In this document: positions 44,163 to 53,431 of the stretch, piece by piece | Layout of the letters: each line of letters opens with the position of its first letter | Position numbering within the stretch: position 1 is the first letter of the stretch | Assembly (NCBI RefSeq): GCF_001936475.1 | Contig: NZ_MSPQ01000010.1 | Location: 124,001-188,000, forward strand | Direction: 5' to 3' | From: Algoriphagus marinus | GTDB lineage: Bacteria; Bacteroidota; Bacteroidia; Cytophagales; Cyclobacteriaceae | Length of the DNA stretch: 64,000 bases | The notes under the pieces: generated by a model | Databases searched by the model: none | What the model was told of the DNA's origin: nothing | Seen by the model: only the letters and a program-made list of their open reading frames with translations | Translations under genes and position numbers: made by a program

Positions 44163-44185
44163 CCTCGAAATTACAAATTTCGAGG
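44163..44185. repeat. REP-like hairpin, right of RAYT
   Basis: CCTCGAAAT / ATTTCGAGG are perfect 9-base arms with a five-base loop. The CCTCGA core matches the left hairpin, while the inner bases differ. Confidence 0.8.
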
Positions 44186-44191
44186 AGCTGC

Positions 44192-44286
44192 GTATTAACA
44201 AGGCAAAGACTCACAGGTTTAAATAAAGTCAACCAAAGTCTCCAGTTTCATTCCACGGCTGCCTTTGATTAAAATCAGGTAATCCT
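44192..44286 (-). repeat. Direct repeat, right copy (murF 3' end in place)
   Basis: This is the functional copy: it contains the last codons and stop of murF (stop at 44219-44221) and 27 bp beyond. It matches 43440-43534 at 92 of 95 positions. Confidence 0.95.
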
Positions 44287-45514
44287 CAAGTTTACTATCC
44301 TCAAGCCAGTTCCGAAATGAAAATGGATCAGGAAAATAAAGTGCTTTCGGCGCAGTCTCCAAGGCTGAAACAATCAAGTTTCCAGTAAAACAAACCTTAT
44401 CTATCGCGTACTCGCTCACGATCTCTCCTAGCCTTCGATGCTCAGCCTCAGCATGATCCCCCAACTCAAACATATCGCCTAGGATAATCATCTTATGCTT
44501 TCGGCCAGTCATCGCCCCAAAGGTACGAATCGCTACTTCCATACTCGAAGGATTGGCATTGTATGCGTCCAGAATGATCAAATTGCTTCTTTTCTCAACC
44601 AACTGAGACCGCATATTTTCTGGCCGGTAATTCACTATTCCTGCAATAGCTTTATCCATTGGGACACCAAAGAATTTTCCCAAAGTCAGCGCCGTAGCGA
44701 TATTCCCAAAATTATAAGCCCCAATCATCGAAGTCAGAAAAACCTTCTCTGAGCCCTCAGCAGAAAACTTGACAAATGGATCTGCTCCCTTAAACTCCAC
44801 TTCACAGAAATCCCCTTTGGCAGGATACAAAACCGGCTTTTCAAATCGCTTGATCATATTGGACAAAATTGGATCCTGCGAATTGATAAACACTGTTCCT
44901 TGATTTGCTAACAAATGTTGGTAAAGCTCAGTCTTCGTTTTCAAAACACCCGCGGGGCCACCCATTCCTTCCAAATGCGCTTTTCCAATATTGGTGATAA
45001 AACCATGCGTGGGCTCAGCAATCTCACAAAGCTCTTGAATATCGCCTTGCTTGTTTGCCCCCATTTCGACAATGGCAATTTCATGCTCCGGCTTAATCTG
45101 AAGCAAAGTCAAAGGCACTCCGATATGATTATTCAGATTCCCTGTTGTGGCAAGCGTATTGAATTTTTGCTTTAAAACCGCATTCAACAGTTCTTTTGAG
45201 GTAGTTTTCCCATTCGAACCGGTCAAACCGATAATCGGAATATTCAACTGATGCCGATGATGATTTGCCAGTTTTTGCAAGGCAATCAAGGCATCCTCTA
45301 CCAAAAAGTACCGCTCGTCCCCTTCGATCAAATACGCTGCTTCATCGATCACTACTGTGCTTGCCCCAATCTCCAAAGCTTTTGCAGCAAAATCATTTGC
45401 ATTGAAATTTGGCCCCTTTAGGGCAAAGAAGATATTTCCTGGATTGATTTTTCGAGTATCCGTACTGACGCCAGTACTGGCTAAATAGCGTTGATAGAGG
45501 TCGGAGATATTCAT
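44219..45514 (-). CDS. murF: UDP-N-acetylmuramoyl-tripeptide--D-alanyl-D-alanine ligase
   Basis: This 431-residue cytoplasmic Mur ligase adds D-Ala-D-Ala to the peptidoglycan precursor. It has STDTRKINPGNIFFALKGPNFN for UDP binding, the ATP loop GLTGSNGKTTSKELL (about 103-117), GNLNNHIGVPLTLL, EMGANKQGDI and the C-terminal DAYNANPSSM and GDMFELG. The frame is open 50 codons upstream to 45664, but Met at 45514 (MNISDLYQRY) matches the family start. Its last 22 codons are duplicated behind the RAYT element. Confidence 0.95.
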   Translation of the reverse strand: MNISDLYQRYLASTGVSTDTRKINPGNIFFALKGPNFNANDFAAKALEIGASTVVIDEAAYLIEGDERYFLVEDALIALQKLANHHRHQLNIPIIGLTGSNGKTTSKELLNAVLKQKFNTLATTGNLNNHIGVPLTLLQIKPEHEIAIVEMGANKQGDIQELCEIAEPTHGFITNIGKAHLEGMGGPAGVLKTKTELYQHLLANQGTVFINSQDPILSNMIKRFEKPVLYPAKGDFCEVEFKGADPFVKFSAEGSEKVFLTSMIGAYNFGNIATALTLGKFFGVPMDKAIAGIVNYRPENMRSQLVEKRSNLIILDAYNANPSSMEVAIRTFGAMTGRKHKMIILGDMFELGDHAEAEHRRLGEIVSEYAIDKVCFTGNLIVSALETAPKALYFPDPFSFRNWLEDSKLEDYLILIKGSRGMKLETLVDFI

Positions 45515-45607
45515 AGGTTTTTCAAAAATTATTCTCAAAATAAACGAATCATTCACATCTTTGAGGCCTGACAGCCGTATTAATTTTAGTCTGAATACCT
45601 CCAATTT

Positions 45608-47692
45608 ATGCGCAAAATTTATCTTGTATTTCTTTTCCTTCTTTCGACTGGGGTAAAAGCGCAAGAAAATTATAACCTCAAAAATGACTTAAGTATAGAT
45701 TTATCTGGCGAAATCCTGACGGCTCCTTTCGCAGGAGGGATCAATTCAGCTCAGATTCAGACCATCGACCTCACAGGTGATGGGACCGAGGAATGGGTGA
45801 TCTGGGACATCAATTCCCGACAACTTCAGGTCTTTGAAAAGTCAGGTGATACTTTCAGACATTTACCAGACCTCAGCTATTTATTCCCTGCAGATATTTC
45901 AGGTTTTTTGAAATTGGTAGATTATGACGGAGATGGAAAAAAGGATTTGTTTACAGCCACAGCATTAGGGATTAAAGCCTACAAAAATACCAGCCAGGGG
46001 AACCAACTTTCTTGGACAATCGCACAAAATTTCCTGAGATTAGATGGCTCTGGCAATATTCAAGTGAATAATCTGGATACACCATTGATTCAGGATTTGG
46101 ATTCCGACGGGGATTTGGATTTAGTGATCTTCAATTTTGCTTCAGGTGATTTTTTGGAGTTTTACAAAAACACGTCCATTGAGCGAAAGGGCGTTAGTGA
46201 CATCGATGGCTTTGCTTTTCCGGTTCGATTCTGGGGGAATTTTGTTTTTTGTGGTTGCAGCGAATTCACCTTTGGGCAGACTTGCCAAGGCTCGCCGTTA
46301 GCCCCAAACTCCCGGATCGATGAAAGTCAGCGCATTCAGCATGCTGGCGGACATTCAATTCTTTACCAAGATTTTGACGGAGATGGGGTTTATGATTTAG
46401 TGCTCGGAAGAGATGAGTGCAGCAGTCTTTATTTCCTTCCCAATCTTGGCACAAATGCAAATCCAATTTTTGAAAGCTTCAAAACTGAAATTCCCGACTT
46501 TGGTAAATTTCCCGAATTTCCACTTTTCCACATTGGTCAGTTGATCGATAAGGAACTGATTATTTCCCTAAACACAAATGAATCTGCTTTCAATTATGAT
46601 ATCGATTTCCAGAATTCAATTGTCAAATTGGCTCCAAATGGAGATTTAATTAAACCTCTTCTCCAAGATCAAATTCTTGATTTAGGGGAGAATTCCCGGC
46701 CTTTTTTCAAAGGAAATAAAAATGGAGGAACGCTGATTTTCACTAGCAATCAGCTCAAAAATGGAGAAATCAAATCCGCTCTTTCCACATTTGTTTTTCA
46801 AAATAAAAGTTTTAAAAGCCAAACCGTTGGCTCCGATTTACCAAGCAATCTAAAACTCCTCGATGCCCAGTATTTAGAATATAAAGATAAGACCAACCAA
46901 TCCTACCAGTTTTACAATGGGGTTATTTTTGAAAGAAATGTTCCGAAACAGCAACTTTTTGAAGTTTTTTCAGATGGAATTCAGCCGATATCCATTTCCG
47001 GATACGAACCAAGAATTGGGGACTATCTCCAGTTTTTTGGATATTCTCAAAATGATTACCTACTCGTAGCAAAGCAAAATGGAGGCTTGGATTTGTATGA
47101 AGTCAATTTCAATTCCTTAGCCGCAACTATTCAGGAACGGGACTTCTTGGGATTTGCGGATAATCCTGCCAATCGGAATTTGAATGTAGCCGTACTCCAA
47201 AAAGACAATCCTGACCTCTATGCAATCGACCAGCGAGGGCTTTTGGTGAAAGTGGAAGACTTTATGAATTCTGACTCGCGAAAAGACGTTTTGGTGACAT
47301 TGGGAATTCAAAATTTCCCAACCCGTCTTGGGAGAAATAACTGGATCGCGGTAGTGAATCCACTTTTCAGTGAGGCTCCTGATTTAATCTTGGGAACAAA
47401 AGCTGGAGGGATGATCTACCTCAAAGCTGTAGGAGACTCCAATTCCGGTGGAGATGAATTCCAACTTAAAGTCTATCCCAATCCAAGCGAGGGTCCAATC
47501 AAAATTATCTCCAACTTAGCTGCAAAAGGTCGCTTGGTTAATGCCTTGGGGCAAATACTTTTAGCGGATATTGAAATCCCCGCCAATACTACAGTAGAAA
47601 TTCAAGCTCAATTTTTAACTCCAGGGCTTTATATTTTGAACTTAGAAGTGGATGGAAGATTTACCGAATCCCGGAAGGTTTGGATTCGGTAA
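45608..47692 (+). CDS. T9SS-secreted FG-GAP/VCBS repeat protein
   Basis: The 694-residue protein has a signal peptide (MRKIYLVFLFLLSTGVKAQ). It carries calcium-type FG-GAP blades marked DLTGDGTEEWVIWD, DYDGDGKKDLFTA, DLDSDGDLDLVIF and DFDGDGVYDLVLG, and a C-terminal type IX secretion sorting domain that starts LKVYPNPSEGPIKI and ends TESRKVWIR. It should be exported across the outer membrane and attached to the cell surface. FG-GAP blades often bind ligands or surfaces; a specific role is not known. It diverges from murF over 93 bp. Confidence 0.88.
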   Translation: MRKIYLVFLFLLSTGVKAQENYNLKNDLSIDLSGEILTAPFAGGINSAQIQTIDLTGDGTEEWVIWDINSRQLQVFEKSGDTFRHLPDLSYLFPADISGFLKLVDYDGDGKKDLFTATALGIKAYKNTSQGNQLSWTIAQNFLRLDGSGNIQVNNLDTPLIQDLDSDGDLDLVIFNFASGDFLEFYKNTSIERKGVSDIDGFAFPVRFWGNFVFCGCSEFTFGQTCQGSPLAPNSRIDESQRIQHAGGHSILYQDFDGDGVYDLVLGRDECSSLYFLPNLGTNANPIFESFKTEIPDFGKFPEFPLFHIGQLIDKELIISLNTNESAFNYDIDFQNSIVKLAPNGDLIKPLLQDQILDLGENSRPFFKGNKNGGTLIFTSNQLKNGEIKSALSTFVFQNKSFKSQTVGSDLPSNLKLLDAQYLEYKDKTNQSYQFYNGVIFERNVPKQQLFEVFSDGIQPISISGYEPRIGDYLQFFGYSQNDYLLVAKQNGGLDLYEVNFNSLAATIQERDFLGFADNPANRNLNVAVLQKDNPDLYAIDQRGLLVKVEDFMNSDSRKDVLVTLGIQNFPTRLGRNNWIAVVNPLFSEAPDLILGTKAGGMIYLKAVGDSNSGGDEFQLKVYPNPSEGPIKIISNLAAKGRLVNALGQILLADIEIPANTTVEIQAQFLTPGLYILNLEVDGRFTESRKVWIR

Positions 47693-47952
47693 TTATAGGA
47701 TTGGTTTTGGGGGATTGATCCAAAACTTTTAGCTTTCAGCAAATAAACCAAACATGAAATCGAGCATAACTCGGATAGTCCAACTGAGATGTATTAAAAA
47801 TGCGAGATTCTCCCAATTCTCTTGACGAGAAATATGAACCATAGAAAACAAATTATAACCATAAGAAATCGAGCATGACTAAAAAATCACACACTGATGA
47901 TTATATTCTGCGAGTTTCCTTGTGACCATTCAAAAACAATTATTAAAAACAC

Positions 47953-49659
47953 ATGAAGTATTTTTACTTATTAGGAATATTAGGAATAATCCTTTTTTCC
48001 TGCTCCTCCAAAAAAGCCGAACCGGCCGATCTAGTCTTTACCAATGGTATAGTTTACACAGTAAACGAAGCTAATCCAACTGCTGAAGCGGTAGCCGTAA
48101 AAGGCGGACTGATCCTAGCTGTAGGTACTACTGCAGAAATTAGCGAGCATATCGGTGACCAAACCGAAGTGATCGATCTACAGGGCAAAACCATGACTCC
48201 AGGCCTAATCGAATCCCATGCACACCTTATGGGTATTGGATACAACAAGCTGGAACTTGATCTGATGTACGTGAAAACCTACGATGAACTGGTCGAGAAA
48301 GTGGCCGAGGCTGTGGCCAAAGCAAAACCAGGCGACTGGATCACCGGGCGGGGTTGGCATCAGGACAAGTGGATCGAAAAGCCCGAAAAAATGGTGAAAG
48401 GATTCCAAACCAACGACAAACTAAACGAAGTTTCTGCCGATAATCCAGTCTACCTCAGTCATGCTTCCGGACATGCTTCCTTTACCAATGCAAAAGCATT
48501 GGAATTGGCAGGCATCTCCAATCTTAAAGGCGAACGACCGGGTGAAGTAGAAGGTGGTGAAATCATTCTGGATGAATTGGGAAATCCTACGGGTGTTCTG
48601 ACTGAACGCGCCTCAGGATTAGTCGCAAGATTGATCCCAGAGACTACACCAGAGAAAGACGAACAAGCCTTGACTTTGGCCTTGCAAGAACTGGTGGAGA
48701 AAGGGATTACTTCCTTTCACGACGCAGGAAGTGGGCAGGAAGTGATTGATTTGGTACAGAAATTCAAAAATGAAGGAAAACTGACTGTCCGCCAGTACAT
48801 TATGCTCACTGGTCGTCAACCAGAGCTCTTAGAAGAGTGGTATAAAAAAGGTCCAATGATCGACTCATCGGATCACATGCTTACCGTTCGTTCGATCAAA
48901 TTGAATTGCGATGGAGCTTTAGGCCCTCGTGGCGCTTGGTTATTGGAAGATTATACAGATCGTCCTGGGCATCGTGGCCATGAGACCCTTCCTATGTCAG
49001 TAGTGACAGAAGTTTCAGAACGTGCTTTACCACTAGGCTTTCAGGTTTGTGCGCATGCCATAGGTGACCGTGCCAATCAGGAAATTTTGGATCGCTACGA
49101 AGCTGCTTTAGCTAAAAATCCAAACGCAACCGATCATAGATTCCGGATCGAGCATGCGCAGCACATTCATCCGGATGATATTCCAAGATTTGGGGAATTG
49201 GGCGTAATCGCAGCCATGCAGGCCATTCACCTAAGTTCGGATCGTCCTTGGGCGATAGATCGCTTAGGCGAAAAGCGAATCATTGATGGCGCCTATGTTT
49301 GGCAAAAGTTGATGAAAACTGGAGCGGTAGTCACCAACGGTACTGATGCACCAGTAGAGCCTGTAGATCCACTTCCTTCTTTCTATGCATCCGTAACAAG
49401 AAAAACATTGCAAGGAATGCCGGAAGGTGGTTATGAAGCCGATCAGAAAATGACCCGAGCGGAAGCCTTAAAATCCTATACCTTGGATGGGGCATTTGCA
49501 GAGTTTGAAGAAGATTTCAAAGGTTCGATTGAAGTAGGTAAGGCAGCTGATTTTACCATCTATGATAAGGATATCATGCAGGTGGCCGAGGAGGAAATTT
49601 TGACTACGAAAGTGATGATGACGGTGGTTGCTGGAAAGGTAGTTTTCAGTAAGCAGTAG
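47953..49659 (+). CDS. Amidohydrolase family lipoprotein (YtcJ-like)
   Basis: The 568-residue protein has a lipoprotein signal (LFSCSS) followed by an amidohydrolase barrel: LVFTNGIVYTVNEANPTAEAVAVKGG, TPGLIESHAHLMG (metal HxH), a central FHDAGSG, FQVCAHAIGDRANQEILDRYE and HRIEHAQHIHPDD, with TNGTDAPVEPVDP near the end. This is the YtcJ/N-acyl-D-amino-acid deacylase-like group, with unknown natural substrates, here facing the periplasm. The 260 bp before it hold no gene; a 16-base sequence (GAAATCGAGCATrACT) occurs there twice, at 47756 and 47865. Confidence 0.88.
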   Translation: MKYFYLLGILGIILFSCSSKKAEPADLVFTNGIVYTVNEANPTAEAVAVKGGLILAVGTTAEISEHIGDQTEVIDLQGKTMTPGLIESHAHLMGIGYNKLELDLMYVKTYDELVEKVAEAVAKAKPGDWITGRGWHQDKWIEKPEKMVKGFQTNDKLNEVSADNPVYLSHASGHASFTNAKALELAGISNLKGERPGEVEGGEIILDELGNPTGVLTERASGLVARLIPETTPEKDEQALTLALQELVEKGITSFHDAGSGQEVIDLVQKFKNEGKLTVRQYIMLTGRQPELLEEWYKKGPMIDSSDHMLTVRSIKLNCDGALGPRGAWLLEDYTDRPGHRGHETLPMSVVTEVSERALPLGFQVCAHAIGDRANQEILDRYEAALAKNPNATDHRFRIEHAQHIHPDDIPRFGELGVIAAMQAIHLSSDRPWAIDRLGEKRIIDGAYVWQKLMKTGAVVTNGTDAPVEPVDPLPSFYASVTRKTLQGMPEGGYEADQKMTRAEALKSYTLDGAFAEFEEDFKGSIEVGKAADFTIYDKDIMQVAEEEILTTKVMMTVVAGKVVFSKQ

Positions 49660-49763
49660 GCAGTATTACAATAGACTGTGGTAATGATGAAAAACTTTGA
49701 GATTTTTTTCTTTGCTCGAAGGTTTAGTGATGATCAGGTTGATCAAAAAACATTGATAACAGT

Positions 49764-50675
49764 ATGAAAACTGAGATTGGATTAATAGGTTGTGGGATTT
49801 GGGGTAGAAATATTCTACGAGATCTAATAAGCCTAAAGCAGTCCGTCTTTGTAGTGGATCCTTCCGAGGAAAATAGAATTACTGCTCTGGAGATGGGTGC
49901 ATCACAAGTTTTTGCAAACAGACCAGAAAACTTCAGCCCCAAAGGATGGGTGGTCGCTACTCCAGCGATCACCCATTTCGAGGTGTTGAAAGACCTTGCA
50001 AAGGATAAGGTTCCCATTTTTGTAGAAAAACCTCTGACTTGTAATCTTGAAGAAGCGGAGGAACTTCTAAATATTGAAGGAAATCAGATCTATGTCATGC
50101 ATAATTGGCTTTATCATACAGGTATTCAAATGCTTGCTGATTTAGTGAAAAGTGGAGAACTGGGAGATCTTGTTTTTTATAAATCCAATCGATGTAATTG
50201 GACTAGCCCAAGATCAGATGTGGATTCGGTTTGGACCTTGATCCCGCATGACATTACAATTGCCTTTTGTATGCTGGGCTATTTCCCTAAACCAAAAGCT
50301 GCTGTCGTGGAAGTTTATAATGGAATTCAACGCGGGATGACGGCATTTCTTGGAGAGGAGATACCTTGCGTATTGGAGGTTTCGAATAGATATGCTGACA
50401 AAAGACGGGAAGTACGCCTACATTTCACAAAAGGTGTGGCAGTCCTAAAAGATGAGAAAGTGAATTACATTGAGATTTTTCACGGGGATGATCGGTCGAA
50501 GCCAGAAGAAATCCAAAGTGAAAAACGGACATTTAACACTAAATCCCCTCTTGAAAGTGAACTTGCTTCTTTCATCAATTTCTTGAATGGTGGACTTCCT
50601 CCTTTAACTGACTTGGCAGAAGGAGTAGAGGTAATTAGAACTATAAATCAATTAAAGAAACTATCAAACACATGA
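49764..50675 (+). CDS. Gfo/Idh/MocA family oxidoreductase
   Basis: The 303-residue cytoplasmic protein has a Rossmann start IGLIGCGIWGRNILRDL and the motif VEKPLTC with the conserved Lys (about residue 91), then an alpha/beta C-terminal domain. It is shorter than average and lacks a signal peptide. It overlaps a family 2 glycosyltransferase gene by four bases, which suggests that it modifies a nucleotide sugar or a glycan precursor used by that enzyme. Substrate unknown. Confidence 0.88.
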   Translation: MKTEIGLIGCGIWGRNILRDLISLKQSVFVVDPSEENRITALEMGASQVFANRPENFSPKGWVVATPAITHFEVLKDLAKDKVPIFVEKPLTCNLEEAEELLNIEGNQIYVMHNWLYHTGIQMLADLVKSGELGDLVFYKSNRCNWTSPRSDVDSVWTLIPHDITIAFCMLGYFPKPKAAVVEVYNGIQRGMTAFLGEEIPCVLEVSNRYADKRREVRLHFTKGVAVLKDEKVNYIEIFHGDDRSKPEEIQSEKRTFNTKSPLESELASFINFLNGGLPPLTDLAEGVEVIRTINQLKKLSNT

Positions 50676-51523
50676 GCCCCTCACCTGTGAAATTTTCTGT
50701 GGTAATTCCTACCTCAATAGACCGAGGCCTGATTTTACCTCATTCAATAGGTAGCGTTCTAAACCAAACCGTTCAGGACTTTGAAATACTGGTTATAGGA
50801 GATGGAGCAAATGATTTTACAAAAAAAGTTATCCACGATCTTGTAGCGAAAGACTCTCGCATCAGATTTTTTGATTTCCCAAAACATCCAAGACGAGGGG
50901 AGGAGAATAGACACCAGGTTCTTTTGAATGAAGCAAAGGGTAAATACATATCCTACCTATGTGATCGAGATATTATGCTTTCAAATCATTTAGAGACCCT
51001 GGAGCTTTACCTTGACAAACATGATTTTGCTTCTACTTTAAACTTTGTAATGTTGGAAGCAAGAGAAGGAATGACCTTTGGATGGAAAAATATAGCTGGC
51101 TGGAACTCCGCCTCTTGGAAGCTCTCTTGCGTAGGTCATAGCCTGGATTTTTACAAAAAACTACCCTATGGATGGCGTACTACGCCGGTAGGGCAGTTTA
51201 CAGATATTTACATGTGGGATCAATTTCTGAGACATCCTGATTGCAAATCTTATTCTGGACTTGAAGCGACTATTTTGTGGTTTAAAAGAGGCGATCATCC
51301 AGGCATGTCTTCCGAAAGAAGAAAAGCAGAGTTGATTCGATGGGAAGAGATTATAAAGGATAAATTTCTTTTTCAACAAAAAAAAGAAGAGGCCTTTCGA
51401 GAATTAATGTCTGGCTATAACATTAATAAACAAAGGCTCTTCATTCGTGTCAAAGGCAGAAAAATCAGCCAATTACCCAAAGAAATTTTGAATAAAATCA
51501 AAAAGGTGCTATTCCATCAATAA
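50672..51523 (+). CDS. Glycosyltransferase family 2
   Basis: The 283-residue GT-A enzyme starts KFSVVIPTSIDRGLILPHSIGSVLNQTVQDFEILVIGDGAND, the GT2 nucleotide-sugar site, and has the DxD-like YLCDRDIML near residue 95. It has no membrane segment. The start overlaps the oxidoreductase stop (ATGA). The last 26 bases run under the end of the convergent epimerase-like gene. Likely in polysaccharide or O-antigen assembly with its neighbours; the acceptor is unknown. Confidence 0.88.
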   Translation: MSPSPVKFSVVIPTSIDRGLILPHSIGSVLNQTVQDFEILVIGDGANDFTKKVIHDLVAKDSRIRFFDFPKHPRRGEENRHQVLLNEAKGKYISYLCDRDIMLSNHLETLELYLDKHDFASTLNFVMLEAREGMTFGWKNIAGWNSASWKLSCVGHSLDFYKKLPYGWRTTPVGQFTDIYMWDQFLRHPDCKSYSGLEATILWFKRGDHPGMSSERRKAELIRWEEIIKDKFLFQQKKEEAFRELMSGYNINKQRLFIRVKGRKISQLPKEILNKIKKVLFHQ

Positions 51524-52061
51524 AGGATTTTAAATCAGGGAAATCTCCCGCTCGGTTAGAGACTTTTGGATCTTCAAAAGACCAAGGAATACCCAAATCA
51601 GGATCATTCCAAACCACTCCCCAATTATCATCTTTCCCATAATCTACATAAGATTCAGAAACGGATTGAGCATGAACTGAAGGTATAGGAAAATACCATC
51701 CATGCAATAATCCACGAGGAAAAACCAACGCAGCTAAATCCTCTTCCCAAAGTTCATATAGCGACCATTGTAAATAGGTTGGGGAGTCAGAACGCATGTC
51801 TTTAAGTCCCAATTCACATCTCCCCTGAATAAGACAGAAATACTCATCATGCCTTTTATGAAAGTGCATCCCTCGATAAACATTAGCCTCAGACTTAACT
51901 AAACTCCATTGTACTGCATCCAATTCTAAATTCCAACGATGATTAAAAATCTCGGTGAAACTCCCTCTATAATCCTTATGTTCCTTTAATTTTCTAAGAG
52001 TCACTCCAAAAATCTCATTCCCAGCAATTAAGCGGGACTCCTTAATACTTGTTGTTATCAT
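51498..52061 (-). CDS. dTDP-4-dehydrorhamnose 3,5-epimerase family protein (RmlC-like cupin)
   Basis: The 187-residue cupin has the RmlC elements HKDYRGSFTEIF (substrate Arg), RGMHFHKRHDEYFCLIQG (with the catalytic-base His) and FPRGLLHGWYFP. The region VWNDPDLGIPWSFEDP matches the C-terminal end of sugar 3,5-epimerases. It may act on a dTDP- or GDP-sugar keto intermediate. It converges on and overlaps the GT2 gene by 26 bases, so it belongs to the same cell-surface sugar region while being read from the other strand. Confidence 0.83.
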   Translation of the reverse strand: MITTSIKESRLIAGNEIFGVTLRKLKEHKDYRGSFTEIFNHRWNLELDAVQWSLVKSEANVYRGMHFHKRHDEYFCLIQGRCELGLKDMRSDSPTYLQWSLYELWEEDLAALVFPRGLLHGWYFPIPSVHAQSVSESYVDYGKDDNWGVVWNDPDLGIPWSFEDPKVSNRAGDFPDLKSFIDGIAPF

Positions 52062-52253
52062 AAAGCGTGATCATTAATTCTATTTCAACTAAAAACCCCA
52101 AAAAAATGGGAAATACCAAATTGGTCTTGTTCCAGAAATTTTACAAAGACATCAACATTTGATGGTTCAAGAAATTAAAATCAAATCACAATTCAAACAA
52201 AAATCAAAAAATCCGACACTATATTCTATGAACTATGGAAAGCTAGTTTCTTC

Positions 52254-53021
52254 TCATAAAATAAGTTTTTCCTTGAATTTCAAGCCCATTGGCAAAATCA
52301 GAATACTTGTAACAGCCATCAAATACATGTAAATAAGAGATAGCTTCCCAAAGGTGAAAATGAGAACGCTAAAATGAAAACACAGAATGATAGCCGCAAA
52401 TTGAATTTGTTTTTTACCGGAAATAGCCCAAAGACCTAGGACGAGTTCAGCTGCAATCACGGTATACGATAATAGCTGAGCGAATAGCCGTTCTCCTACC
52501 CAATTAGCCATGGTTAAGTTTAAAGAATTTGGGTAAACGTTAATGATGAAGTTTTCAAAATATTGACCAGATAACCAGTCAACATCCATTAGCTTATTCA
52601 AACCCGCACCCAAGTATAAAAGAGCAATCTGCAACCTGAATGACCATTCTAATCCCGGGTGAAATATTCCAATCAAGAAAAATATACATCCAGAATACAG
52701 AAAACTAGTCGAATATTGACTCTTGGAAGATAGAATCTGATAAAAAATTAAGATCGACAGAATTAAAGAAAATCTCTGAAACTTGAAACCTAATAAAATT
52801 GCTACCAGAGAAATCCAATAAACCCAATCGATCAAAGGAAAAAGCCAGGTGAATTCTTTGAAAACATCCAAGAAACTGAAAAAAGGTAAGAAAGGCGGAA
52901 AAATATGCATAGAACCTTTGATCAAAATCAAGTACAAAACTAGCATTCTGGCTACGAAGAGAAGGCGTGTAAAGGACAAGAACTGTTTACTTTGAAACCT
53001 TTCCAACTTTAAAAATCCCAT
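52254..53021 (-). CDS. HTTM-like polytopic membrane protein
   Basis: A 255-residue protein with about six or seven hydrophobic helices. The segment YLGAGLNKLMDVDWLSGQYFENF resembles the conserved K-x-x-x-x-DWLxG region of HTTM-domain proteins, the family that includes vitamin K-dependent gamma-carboxylase; other HTTM hallmarks are weak. Its start overlaps the end of the gene upstream by 13 bases, so the two are a coupled pair, as in other bacterial HTTM operons where a small exported partner is encoded next to it. Function unknown. Confidence 0.6.
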   Translation of the reverse strand: MGFLKLERFQSKQFLSFTRLLFVARMLVLYLILIKGSMHIFPPFLPFFSFLDVFKEFTWLFPLIDWVYWISLVAILLGFKFQRFSLILSILIFYQILSSKSQYSTSFLYSGCIFFLIGIFHPGLEWSFRLQIALLYLGAGLNKLMDVDWLSGQYFENFIINVYPNSLNLTMANWVGERLFAQLLSYTVIAAELVLGLWAISGKKQIQFAAIILCFHFSVLIFTFGKLSLIYMYLMAVTSILILPMGLKFKEKLIL

Positions 53022-53338
53022 ACTTCCTCCTCTTTTCCATTTACTCTATAAATCACCCTTACTTGGGCAGAATCTGACTTCCCGTAGCTACGTTCAAACT
53101 GCGATATTTGGGAAAAGACATGGGAAATACTCCTGTTTTCCCTACCGGGATTTGGCAAATTATACCGATTACTGACTTGAAGGGAGCTTAGTTTCACTGA
53201 ATCTATACTCACTGTTATTTCATAAAAGGATATTTGATCGAAGGGAACCCATCCGAAATAATTGACAGAACTGAATTTGGTATAAACCACTCCGAAAACT
53301 TGCGCAAGGAAAAAGAAGAGTAAAAGAAGTCTTTTCAT
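53009..53338 (-). CDS. Small membrane-anchored protein paired with the HTTM-like gene
   Basis: About 109 residues, with an N-terminal hydrophobic signal or anchor (MKRLLLLFFFLAQVFGVVY) followed by a soluble domain of about 85 residues rich in Ser, Tyr and Asn. The frame extends to 53452, but that extension would reach under the divergent gene; Met at 53338 gives a normal signal. It is translationally coupled to the HTTM-like gene by a 13-base overlap. I do not recognise the family. Confidence 0.6.
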   Translation of the reverse strand: MKRLLLLFFFLAQVFGVVYTKFSSVNYFGWVPFDQISFYEITVSIDSVKLSSLQVSNRYNLPNPGRENRSISHVFSQISQFERSYGKSDSAQVRVIYRVNGKEEEVWDF

Positions 53339-53431
53339 TTTCAAAAGACGAAATTGATTAGAATGCAAACATATCTCATAGGAATTGACTACTTTAAACT
53401 TTCCGGGAATTTTGGTGAAACTATTTTTTTT

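Larger units (their letters stand above)
43535..44191 (-). mobile_element. RAYT element between the direct repeats
   Basis: The 657 bp between the two 95-bp repeats hold one transposase gene with a hairpin at each side (43541-43561 and 44163-44185). This is the layout of a REP-associated tyrosine transposase flanked by its REP sequences. It lies directly behind murF, which remains intact. Confidence 0.75.

Noticed and set aside
47754..47825. 23-codon ORF (MKSSITRIVQ...) and a twice-repeated 16-base sequence before the amidohydrolase gene
   Set aside because: Too short, with no promoter or terminator; two copies of a 16-base string in an AT-rich spacer are weak evidence for a regulatory element.
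49724..52061. A complete capsule or O-antigen locus
   Set aside because: Only an oxidoreductase, one GT2 and one RmlC-like gene are present, on two strands, without polymerase, flippase or export genes.
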